Source: Streptomyces lienomycini
Lineage (GTDB): Bacteria; Actinomycetota; Actinomycetes; Streptomycetales; Streptomycetaceae
Direction of reading: 5' to 3'
Length of the DNA stretch: 64,000 nt
Assembly: GCF_027947595.1 (NCBI RefSeq)
Contig: NZ_CP116257.1
Coordinates: forward strand, 310,001 to 374,000
Shown: positions 8,399-16,287 of the stretch, piece by piece
Layout: each line of letters begins with the position of its first letter
How positions within the stretch are numbered: the stretch's first letter is position 1
Notes under the pieces: generated by a model
The model's database searches: none
Told to the model about the DNA's origin: nothing
What the model saw: the letters and a program-made list of their open reading frames with translations, nothing else
Program-made: the position numbers and the translations under genes

Positions 8399-9208
8399 AT
8401 GACACGGGCGAGCGACACGCAGGGCCACACCAGGGACCACACTCGGGGCGCGACTCTCAGCAAGGAGGGGCTGCCCGGCTGGCTGGACCCGGTGGTGCGG
8501 GCCGTCGAGACGGTCCGGCCCACCCAGCTGAGCCGCTTCCTGCCGCCGGCGGACGGCGCCGGCCGCCAGTCCGCCGTCCTGATCCTCTTCGGCGACGGTA
8601 CGCGCGAAGAGGCCGACGACCGCGAAGAGGGCCAGGACCACCGAGGCAGCCAGGACGGCCAGGGCAGCCAAGACGGCGAAGACGCCGGGAAGGCAGGCCG
8701 CGGCCCCGAGCTGCTGCTCATGGAGCGGGCCGGTTCCCTGCGTTCCCACCCGGGGCAGCCCGCCTTCCCGGGCGGTGCCCTCGACCCCGAGGACGGGGAT
8801 CCGCGAGGTGACGGGCCGCTGCGGGCCGCCCTGCGCGAGGCCGAGGAGGAGACCGGGCTCGACCCGGCCGGCGTGCAGCTCTTCGGGGTCCTGCCCAAGC
8901 TCTACATCCCGGTGAGCGGCTTCGTCGTCACCCCGGTGCTCGCCTGGTGGCGCGAGCCCACCCCGGTCGGCGTCGTCGATCCGGCCGAGACCGCACGCGT
9001 CTTCAAGGTCCCCGTGGCGGATCTCACCAACCCCGCCAACCGGGTGACCACCGTCCATCCCAGCGGTCACCGGGGCCCGGCATTCCTGGTCGAATCGGCG
9101 CTCGTGTGGGGCTTCACCGCCGGCATCATCGACCGGCTGCTGCACTTCGCGGGCTGGGAGCGGCCGTGGGACCAGGAGAAGCAGGTCCCGCTGGACTGGC
9201 GCGCATGA
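8399..9208 (+). CDS. Nudix hydrolase, CoA pyrophosphatase-like
   Basis: A 269-residue Nudix protein of the NudL/NUDT7 type: LRSHPGQPAFPGGALDPED is the UPF0035 CoA-binding signature and AALREAEEETGLD the Nudix box. The family cleaves CoA to phosphopantetheine and 3',5'-ADP. Odd: between the first beta strands (about residues 65-105) is a hydrophilic insert rich in Gly, Asp, Gln and Glu, including the near-repeat GSQDGQGSQDG; it interrupts the fold where other members have a short loop. The ATG at 8399 or the GTG at 8393 could start it. Followed by the MarP-like protease 45 bp downstream, probably one operon. Confidence 0.85.
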   Translation: MTRASDTQGHTRDHTRGATLSKEGLPGWLDPVVRAVETVRPTQLSRFLPPADGAGRQSAVLILFGDGTREEADDREEGQDHRGSQDGQGSQDGEDAGKAGRGPELLLMERAGSLRSHPGQPAFPGGALDPEDGDPRGDGPLRAALREAEEETGLDPAGVQLFGVLPKLYIPVSGFVVTPVLAWWREPTPVGVVDPAETARVFKVPVADLTNPANRVTTVHPSGHRGPAFLVESALVWGFTAGIIDRLLHFAGWERPWDQEKQVPLDWRA

Positions 9209-9253
9209 CAGGGTGGCCTGCGTACCGCAGACGACAAGACGAGGCCTGAATCA

Positions 9254-10453
9254 GTGAACGTGCTGGACATCCTGTTGCTGCTGGCCGCCGTCTGGTTCGC
9301 GATCGTCGGTTTCCGCCAGGGCTTCGTCGTCGGCATCCTGTCGGTGATCGGCTTCCTCGGCGGCGGTCTCGTCGCCGTCTACCTGCTCCCGGTGATCTGG
9401 GACGCGCTGACGGACAACGCCGACGTGAGCACGACCGCCGCCGTCGTCGCGGTCGTCATCGTCATCGTGTGCGCCTCCGTCGGCCAGGCCCTGACGACCC
9501 ATCTGGGCAACAAGCTGCGCCGCTACATCACGTGGTCCCCGGCCCGCGCCCTGGACGCCACCGGCGGCGCCCTGGTCAACGTCGTCGCCATGCTCCTGGT
9601 CGCCTGGCTCCTCGGCTCCGCCCTCGCGCGGACCACGATGCCGACGGTCGGCAAGGAGGTGCGGCAGTCCACGGTGCTGGCGGGGGTCCAGGAGGTGCTG
9701 CCCGCCGGGGCCGACAACTGGTTCGACAGCTTCACCTCGGTCCTCGACGCGAACGGCTTCCCGCAGGTCTTCAGCCCGTTCTCCGACGAGTCGATCCCCA
9801 ACACCCTGCCGCCCGACCCGGCGCTGGCGAACAGCCCGGTCGCCGCCGGCGCCAAGCGGTCCATCGTCAAGGTCATGGGCACGGCCCCCGACTGCGGCAA
9901 GGTCCTGGAGGGCACCGGGTTCGTCTTCGCCGACCGCCGCGTCATGACCAACGCCCACGTCGTGGGGGGCGTCGACGAGCCCACCGTGCAGATAGGCGGC
10001 GAGGGCCGGAAGTACGACGCGACGGTCGTCCTCTACGACTGGCGGCGCGACATCGCCGTACTGGACGTACCGGAACTGGACGCGCCCGCACTGCGGTTCA
10101 CGGACGAGGACGCCGAGGGCGACGAGGGCGCGATCGTCGCCGGATTCCCGGAGAACGGGGCGTACGACGTCCGCGCCGCGCGGGTGCGCGGGCGCATCAC
10201 CGCCAACGGCCCGGACATCTACCACCGCGACACCGTCCGCCGAGACGTCTACTCGCTGTACGCGACCGTCCGTCAGGGCAACTCCGGCGGACCGCTGCTG
10301 ACGCCCGAGGGCAAGGTGTACGGCGTGGTCTTCGCCAAGTCCCTGGACGACCCCGACACCGGTTACGCGCTCACCGCGGACGAGATCCGCGAGGACATCG
10401 ACAAGGGCCGCACCGCCGGCCAGCAGGTGGACAGCGACAGCTGCGCACTCTAG
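9254..10453 (+). CDS. MarP-like membrane serine protease (CvpA + trypsin domains)
   Basis: A 399-residue protein with four hydrophobic helices in residues 1-130 (CvpA/colicin-V-production type) followed by an extracytoplasmic chymotrypsin-like protease. The triad is His 235 (TNAHVVGG), Asp in RRDIAVLDV near 266 and Ser 344 (RQGNSGGPLL). Two cysteines (C in APDCGKVL and the C-terminal SDSCAL) could form the stabilising disulfide known in the mycobacterial MarP, which protects against acid and oxidative stress. GTG start at 9254. Confidence 0.92.
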   Translation: MNVLDILLLLAAVWFAIVGFRQGFVVGILSVIGFLGGGLVAVYLLPVIWDALTDNADVSTTAAVVAVVIVIVCASVGQALTTHLGNKLRRYITWSPARALDATGGALVNVVAMLLVAWLLGSALARTTMPTVGKEVRQSTVLAGVQEVLPAGADNWFDSFTSVLDANGFPQVFSPFSDESIPNTLPPDPALANSPVAAGAKRSIVKVMGTAPDCGKVLEGTGFVFADRRVMTNAHVVGGVDEPTVQIGGEGRKYDATVVLYDWRRDIAVLDVPELDAPALRFTDEDAEGDEGAIVAGFPENGAYDVRAARVRGRITANGPDIYHRDTVRRDVYSLYATVRQGNSGGPLLTPEGKVYGVVFAKSLDDPDTGYALTADEIREDIDKGRTAGQQVDSDSCAL

Positions 10454-10863
10454 GCGTACGGGGGACCACCCAGGACGCCTCGGGACGCCTCGAACGTCTC
10501 GGAACCGTCAGGTGCGTGGATGGCGCAGGCGTACGGAGACCCAGCGGGCCCGGCGGCGCAGGATGCGCGGAATGCCCACCCGTAGGTCCGCACCCGCCAG
10601 TTGCGGGGTGCCTCCTCGTCGGTGGGTGCTGCTCGCGCCGCTCGTGGAGCGGCCGTCGCGTGCTACGTCACTGTAGTCGTGCGTCCAGCCCATAACCGGA
10701 CGTGTGCCCCCGCCCCAAGGTCGATAACCGTTCCCGGAGCCCCCAATTGGAGTATGCGCCGGGCAAGTGGCCGTTCATAGGACGAGCATTCCGGTTCGGA
10801 TACCGGGTGCGTCCGTTCGGTGACCGATCGCGCATCGATTGCCCCCACATACTCACCGCATGC
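10454..10863. other. Intergenic region, no gene recognised
   Basis: About 410 bp between the converging protease and hydrolase genes. Short frames on both strands have no recognisable protein features. The right half (10680-10860) is less GC-rich than its surroundings, but I see no convincing terminator, tRNA or promoter pair. Confidence 0.5.
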
Positions 10864-11838
10864 TCACCGGTCGGGTTCGGGATCCTTCAGCCAGTTGATC
10901 AGTTCGGTCGAGAAGGCGACCGGATCCTCCTCGTGCGGGAAGTGCCCGAGCCCGTCGAACAGCCGCCAGCGGTACGGCGCTTCGACGTACTGCCCCGACC
11001 CGGCCGCGCTCCGCGTCCGCATCACGGGGTCCAGCGAACCGTGCAGGTGCAGCGTCGGCACCCGCACCGGCCGCTTCATCCGGCGGTAGAACTGGACGCC
11101 GTCCGGACGGGCCAGGGAACGCACCAGCCAGCGGTACGGCTCGACCGAGCAGTGCGCCGTGGAGGGGATGCACATGGCGCGGCGGTACGCCGACACCGCG
11201 TCGTCGTCCAGCGGCCGCGGCCCGGACCAGTCGTGGAGCAGCCGGCCGACCAGCGCGCCGTCGTCCGCGGTCAGTTGACGCTCCGGCACCCAGGGGCGCT
11301 GGAAACCCCAGACGTAGGAGCCCGCCCGGCTCTGGCGGACGTCCCCGAGCATGGCCGAACGCCAGCGCCGGGGGTGCGGCATCGAGGACACCGCGAGCCG
11401 CCGTACGAGCTTGGGCCGCATCGCGGCGGCCGTCCAGGCCAGGTAGCCGCCGAGGTCGTGGCCGACCAGCGCGGCGTCCGGCTCGCCGAGGGAGCGGATC
11501 ACGCCGGTGATGTCGAGGGCGAGGCCCGCGGGGTCGTAGCCGCGGGGGGTGCGGTCGCTGCCGCCGACACCGCGCAGGTCCATCGCGACCGCGCGGAAAC
11601 CGGCGTCGGCGAGCGCCGTCAGCTGGTGCCGCCAGGTCCACCAGAACTGCGGGAAGCCGTGCAGGAGCAGCACCAGCGGCCCGTCGCCCAGCTCGGCGAT
11701 GTGGAAGCGGGCGCCGTTGGCCGCGACGTCCCGGTGGGTCACCTCGGGCCCGCCCGGGATGCCGAGACGCACGACCGAGGTGGCGTTCGGGTGCTGCGGC
11801 GAGGGGGATTGCCCCGAAGGGGTGGTGGAACCCGTCAT
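10864..11838 (-). CDS. Alpha/beta hydrolase, epoxide-hydrolase-like
   Basis: A 324-residue relative of the hydrolase at 3354, with HGFPQFWWTWRHQ (oxyanion hole), GHDLGGYLAW (Asp nucleophile at 128) and GLGHFPHEEDP (catalytic His). The first 40 residues are polar and unlikely to be a signal peptide. The ATG at 11838 overlaps the stop of the holin-like gene upstream (ATGA), so expression is coupled to that membrane protein. Substrate unknown. Confidence 0.87.
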   Translation of the reverse strand: MTGSTTPSGQSPSPQHPNATSVVRLGIPGGPEVTHRDVAANGARFHIAELGDGPLVLLLHGFPQFWWTWRHQLTALADAGFRAVAMDLRGVGGSDRTPRGYDPAGLALDITGVIRSLGEPDAALVGHDLGGYLAWTAAAMRPKLVRRLAVSSMPHPRRWRSAMLGDVRQSRAGSYVWGFQRPWVPERQLTADDGALVGRLLHDWSGPRPLDDDAVSAYRRAMCIPSTAHCSVEPYRWLVRSLARPDGVQFYRRMKRPVRVPTLHLHGSLDPVMRTRSAAGSGQYVEAPYRWRLFDGLGHFPHEEDPVAFSTELINWLKDPEPDR

Positions 11839-12323
11839 GAGGACGAGCGTGCCACAGCCTCGATCGCCTCGGGGGACCGGTCCGCGGGCAGTTCCGGACG
11901 CGGGTGCGGCTTCGCGTTCTGGAGCACGCCCGCCGACTGCTTCACCGAGGCGGCGACCTTCTGCGGGCCGCGGCCCTTCTTGGCCTTCTTCGCGAAGACG
12001 ACGCCGATCAGCGCGAGGAGACCCGCGACGAGGACGTTCGCCGCGAAGGAGAGCAGGAAGCAGACCGCGAGGTTCCAGCCGCTCCAGGTCCGGATGCCGT
12101 AGGCCAGCGCGAAGCTCAGCATCGGCAGCGAGAACAGGAGCAGCAGTCCCGCCGCGGAGAACGCGCCGCCGCTCGTCGCCCCGCGCTTGACGTCCTGCCT
12201 CAGCTGCGCCTTTGCCAGCGCGATCTCGTCGTGCACGAGCGCCGACATTTCGGTGGTCGCCGAGGCGAACAGCTGGCCGATGCTGCGTTCGGTGCCGACC
12301 GGGCTGCCGTCGGGTGCGCTCAT
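11835..12323 (-). CDS. Phage-holin-like (DUF1469) membrane protein
   Basis: A 162-residue protein with a polar N-terminus (SIGQLFASATTEMSALVHDEIALAKAQL, typical of the Phage_holin_3_6/DUF1469 family) and two adjacent transmembrane helices at about residues 55-120, then a basic, Pro-rich tail. Despite the family name these are housekeeping actinobacterial membrane proteins; function unknown. The start at 12323 has GGGAG upstream; an in-frame ATG at 12350 would add nine residues. Confidence 0.82.
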   Translation of the reverse strand: MSAPDGSPVGTERSIGQLFASATTEMSALVHDEIALAKAQLRQDVKRGATSGGAFSAAGLLLLFSLPMLSFALAYGIRTWSGWNLAVCFLLSFAANVLVAGLLALIGVVFAKKAKKGRGPQKVAASVKQSAGVLQNAKPHPRPELPADRSPEAIEAVARSSS

Positions 12324-12459
12324 CGCGGTCTCCCTCTTCTGCTGGCTCATCTGCTTACGGTTCCGTGGCGTCGTGACGTCCTCGGTTCGGCCGTGTCCTG
12401 CTCCGACCCGTGTCCGGTGCGACTGCGTACGGTCCCGTCTTTTGTACCGTCTCGTCAGA

Positions 12460-13884
12460 TCATGCCGGACCGTCGCCCTCATCGCCTGCCCCGCCCGCCA
12501 CTTCGGCAAGCCGTGCCGACTCCATCTCCTCGGCGATCCGGCGGTGCTCGGCGGCCTTCTTCTCGTAGACGGCGGCCACGCGCAGGTGGTACGCCGGATC
12601 GTCCTCCTCGTAGACGTCCGGTACGCCGCTGAGGTCGTCGTCGCGTTCCTCCTCCGCGACCATCCCCCGGTACTTGGCGTTCCGGATCTTCAGCAGCACC
12701 GTCGCCAGGGCCGCGGCGATGAGCGAGCCGCACAGGACCGCCGCCTTGACCTCGTCCGTCAGCGCCGCGTCGTTCTCGAAGGCCAGCTCGCCGATGAGGA
12801 GCGAGACGGTGAAACCGATACCGGCCAGGGTCGCCACCGCGAACACGTCGGCCCACTGCAGGTCGTCGCTGAGTGACGCTCTGGTGAAACGCGAGGTCAG
12901 CCAGGTGCCGCCGAAGATGCCCAGCGTCTTGCCGAGGACGAGCCCGAGCACGACACCGAGGGTCTCCGGTTTGGTGAAGACGTCGGCCAGTGCCCCGCCG
13001 GAGATGGCCACGCCCGCGCTGAACAGGGCGAACAGCGGAACGGCCAGGCCCGCCGACAGCGGCCGCACCAGGTGCTCGATGTGCTCGCCCGGGGAGTGGT
13101 CCTCGCCCTCGCGGGTGTGGCAGCGCAGCATCAGGCCCATGGCGACGCCGGCGATGGTGGCGTGGACGCCGCTGTTGTACATCAGGCCCCAGATCACCAG
13201 GCCGAGCGGGACGTACACGTACCAGCCGCGCACGCCCTTGCGAAGCAGCAGCCAGAAGACGACGAGGCCGACGACCGCGCCGCCGAGCGCGGCGAAGTTG
13301 AGGCCGTCGGTGAAGAAGACCGCGATGATCAGGATGGCGAACAGGTCGTCGACGACGGCGAGCGTCAGCAGGAAGGCGCGCAGGGCGCTCGGCAGCGACG
13401 TGCCGATGACGGCGAGGACGGCGAGCGCGAAGGCGATGTCGGTGGCGGTCGGCACGGCCCAGCCGGCCAGGGAACCGCCCCCGGCGGTGTTGGTGACCGT
13501 GTAGACGACCGCCGGTACGGCCATGCCGCACAGGGCCGCCACCACCGGAAGCGCGGCGGCCTTCGGATCCTTGAGGTCACCGGCGACCAGTTCGCGTTTC
13601 AGCTCGATGCCGGCGACGAAGAAGAACACCGCGAGGAGCCCGTCCGCGGCCCAGTGCGCGACCGACAGGTTCAGACCGAGGGCCGCGGGACCGAAATGGA
13701 AGTGGCTGACGCTCTCGTAGCTGCCGTGCAGGGCCGGTATGTTCGCCCAGACCAGGGCGGCGATCGCGGCGACGAGCAGCAGGACGCCGCCGACGGTTTC
13801 GGTCCGCAGCGCGTCCGCGATGTAGGTGCGCTCCGGGAGGGACAGCCGTCCGAAGGCTTTGCGGGGGGTGCGGGGCGCGGTCAC
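12460..13884 (-). CDS. nhaA: Na+/H+ antiporter NhaA
   Basis: A 474-residue NhaA-type antiporter with about 12 transmembrane segments. The paired aspartates in TLAVVDDLFAI are the ion-binding residues of the family, and GWAVPTATDIAFAL is the other signature. The C-terminal 60 residues form an acidic, charged cytoplasmic tail not found in the E. coli protein. GTG at 13884 is chosen because GGAGG precedes it by 8 bases; the frame is open to an ATG at 13920. It exports Na+ in exchange for protons. Transcribed away from acs's terminator, and probably alone. Confidence 0.93.
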   Translation of the reverse strand: MTAPRTPRKAFGRLSLPERTYIADALRTETVGGVLLLVAAIAALVWANIPALHGSYESVSHFHFGPAALGLNLSVAHWAADGLLAVFFFVAGIELKRELVAGDLKDPKAAALPVVAALCGMAVPAVVYTVTNTAGGGSLAGWAVPTATDIAFALAVLAVIGTSLPSALRAFLLTLAVVDDLFAILIIAVFFTDGLNFAALGGAVVGLVVFWLLLRKGVRGWYVYVPLGLVIWGLMYNSGVHATIAGVAMGLMLRCHTREGEDHSPGEHIEHLVRPLSAGLAVPLFALFSAGVAISGGALADVFTKPETLGVVLGLVLGKTLGIFGGTWLTSRFTRASLSDDLQWADVFAVATLAGIGFTVSLLIGELAFENDAALTDEVKAAVLCGSLIAAALATVLLKIRNAKYRGMVAEEERDDDLSGVPDVYEEDDPAYHLRVAAVYEKKAAEHRRIAEEMESARLAEVAGGAGDEGDGPA

Positions 13885-14032
13885 GAGGAGAACCTCCGGT
13901 CGGTGGGCAGCACGGAACACATGCCGACCAGACTTCCCGGCGCACCATGAGGATCTTGATGACTCTCTTACGTCCTCCCAGCTTACCCAGACCTCGGCGG
14001 GACAGCCGAGTGATCTTCGTGACGGTACGCGA

Positions 14033-14068
14033 ACGGGGCACCCGGTGGGTTCGCCCCGGGTGCCCCGT
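14033..14068 (-). terminator. Intrinsic terminator after acs
   Basis: A perfect 13-bp inverted repeat (ACGGGGCACCCGG at 14033-14045 and its complement at 14056-14068) with a 10-base loop, starting 18 bp past the acs stop. No clear U-tract, as is usual in Streptomyces. Confidence 0.8.
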
Positions 14069-14085
14069 CGTCGTGCGTCTCAGCC

Positions 14086-16041
14086 TCAGTCCTCGCTGGG
14101 AGCCGCCGGGAGCTTGGTCTGGATGAGGTCCATGACCGTGGAGTCCGCCAGCGTCGTGACGTCGCCGACCTGCCGGTTCTCCGCGACGTCGCGCAGCAGG
14201 CGCCGCATGATCTTGCCGGAGCGGGTCTTCGGCAGCTCCGAGACCGGCAGGATCCGCTTGGGTTTGGCGATCGGGCCGAGCGTGGCGCCGACGTGGTTGC
14301 GCAGCTCGGCGACCAGGTCGTCGCTCTCCGCCGCCGCGCCCCGCAGGATCACGAACGCGACGATGGCCTGCCCGGTGGTCTCGTCCGCCGCGCCGACCAC
14401 GGCGGCCTCGGCGACCGACGGGTGGGAGACGAGGGCCGACTCGACCTCGGTGGTGGAGATGTTGTGGCCGGAGACGAGCATCACGTCGTCGACGCGGCCC
14501 AGGAGCCAGATGTCGCCGTCGTCGTCCTTCTTGGCGCCGTCGCCCGCGAAGTACTTGCCCTCGAAGCGCGACCAGTAGGTGTCGATGAACCGCTGGTCGT
14601 CGCCCCAGATGGTGCGCAGCATCGACGGCCACGGCTCGGTGAGCACCAGGTAGCCGCCCCCGCCGTTCGGCACCTCATTGGCCTCGTCGTCGACGACGGT
14701 GGCCGAGATGCCGGGCAGGGGGCGCTGGGCGGAGCCCGGCTTGGCGTGGGTGACGCCCGGCAGCGGTGTGATCATCATCGCGCCGGTCTCCGTCTGCCAC
14801 CAGGTGTCGACGACCGGGGTGGCGTCGGCGCCGATGTTCTTGCGGTACCAGATCCACGCCTCGGGGTTGATCGGCTCGCCGACCGAGCCGAGGACGCGCA
14901 GGGACGACAGGTCGAACTTGGCGGGGATGTCGTCTCCCCACTTCATGAACGTCCGGATCGCGGTGGGCGCCGTGTAGAGGATGGAGACCTTGTACTTCTG
15001 CACGATCTCCCAGAAGCGGCCCTGGTGCGGGGTGTCCGGGGTGCCCTCGTACATGACCTGGGTCGCGCCGTTGGCGAGCGGGCCGTAGACGATGTACGAG
15101 TGTCCGGTGACCCAGCCGACGTCGGCGGTGCACCAGAAGACGTCGGTCTCCGGCTTGAGGTCGAAGACGGCCCAGTGCGTGTAGGCCGTCTGCGTGAGGT
15201 AGCCGCCGGAGGTGTGCAGGATGCCCTTGGGCTTGCCCGTTGTACCGGACGTGTACAGGATGAACAGCGGGTGCTCGGCGTCGAACGCCTCGGGCGTGTG
15301 CTCGGCGGACTGCCGGTCGACGGTGTCGTGCCACCACTTGTCGCGGGAGTCGTCCCAGGCGACCTCCTGGCCGGTGCGGCGGACGACGAGCACGTGCTCG
15401 ACGATCCCGGCGCGCTCGACCGCCTCGTCGACGGCCGGCTTGAGCGCGGACGGTTTGCCGCGCCGGTACCCGCCGTCTGCCGTGATGACGACGCGGGCGT
15501 CGGCGTCCTGGATGCGGGTGGCCAGCGCGTCCGAGGAGAAGCCGCCGAAGACGACCGAGTGCGCGGCCCCGATGCGGGCGCAGGCCAGCATCGCGATCGC
15601 CGTCTCGGGAATCATCGGCATGTAGATCGCGACCCGGTCGCCCTTCTGCACGCCCAGCTCCAGCAGGGCGTTGGCGGCCTTGGAGACCTCGTCCTTGAGC
15701 TGCGCGTAGGTGAGTGCGCGGCTGTCGCCGGTCTCGCCCTCGAAGTGGATGGCGACGCGGTCGCCGTTGCCGGCCTCCACGTGGCGGTCCACGCAGTTGT
15801 AGGCGACGTTCAGCGTGCCGTCCTTGAACCACTTCGCGAACGGCGGGTTCGACCAGTCGAGCGTCTCGGTCGGTTCCTTCGCCCAGGTCAGTCGGCGGGC
15901 CTGCTCGGCCCAGAAGCCGAGCCTGTCAGCCTTGGCCTGTTCGTACGCCTCTGCCGTGACGTTGGCGTTCGCGGCCAGGTCGGCGGGGGGCGCGAACCTG
16001 CGTTCTTCCTTGAGCAGGTTGGCCAAGGATTCGTTGCTCAC
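14086..16041 (-). CDS. acs: Acetyl-CoA synthetase
   Basis: AMP-forming acetate-CoA ligase, 651 residues, matching the family's usual 650. Seen: adenylation motif [26 protein letters not shown], the hinge region and the C-terminal [11 protein letters not shown] with Lys 610, the residue that is acetylated to inactivate the enzyme in other bacteria. The GTG at 16041 is preceded by GGGAG and gives the conserved N-terminus. Converts acetate plus ATP and CoA to acetyl-CoA in the cytoplasm. Confidence 0.96.
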   Translation of the reverse strand: MSNESLANLLKEERRFAPPADLAANANVTAEAYEQAKADRLGFWAEQARRLTWAKEPTETLDWSNPPFAKWFKDGTLNVAYNCVDRHVEAGNGDRVAIHFEGETGDSRALTYAQLKDEVSKAANALLELGVQKGDRVAIYMPMIPETAIAMLACARIGAAHSVVFGGFSSDALATRIQDADARVVITADGGYRRGKPSALKPAVDEAVERAGIVEHVLVVRRTGQEVAWDDSRDKWWHDTVDRQSAEHTPEAFDAEHPLFILYTSGTTGKPKGILHTSGGYLTQTAYTHWAVFDLKPETDVFWCTADVGWVTGHSYIVYGPLANGATQVMYEGTPDTPHQGRFWEIVQKYKVSILYTAPTAIRTFMKWGDDIPAKFDLSSLRVLGSVGEPINPEAWIWYRKNIGADATPVVDTWWQTETGAMMITPLPGVTHAKPGSAQRPLPGISATVVDDEANEVPNGGGGYLVLTEPWPSMLRTIWGDDQRFIDTYWSRFEGKYFAGDGAKKDDDGDIWLLGRVDDVMLVSGHNISTTEVESALVSHPSVAEAAVVGAADETTGQAIVAFVILRGAAAESDDLVAELRNHVGATLGPIAKPKRILPVSELPKTRSGKIMRRLLRDVAENRQVGDVTTLADSTVMDLIQTKLPAAPSED

Positions 16042-16176
16042 GACATCTCCCTTTCTCAGGGTTGTCCGTTGTGTCCCAGGCCACAGCTCATCAGACCCGG
16101 GGGGCCGATGACAAGGGTCGACGGGCAAATGGTTTAGACCTGTCGTGCGGTGCCCGTGGTCGTGTCCCTCGTGTGT

Positions 16177-16218
16177 CCTTCGCGGTCCGTGGTCATCCGT
16201 ACCCACGGACCGCGAAGG
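16177..16218 (-). terminator. Strong intrinsic terminator after SulP-carbonic anhydrase gene
   Basis: A 16-bp perfect inverted repeat, CCTTCGCGGTCCGTGG at 16177-16192 and its complement at 16203-16218, around a 10-base loop. It lies 70 bp past the stop of the minus-strand transporter gene and 136 bp before the acs start. Confidence 0.85.
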
Positions 16219-16287
16219 CGCGGGGTTCAGCGTCTGTAACGCCGCTCACACTGCCCACGTCCTCGGCTCCCCGGCCCGCTCACGCGG

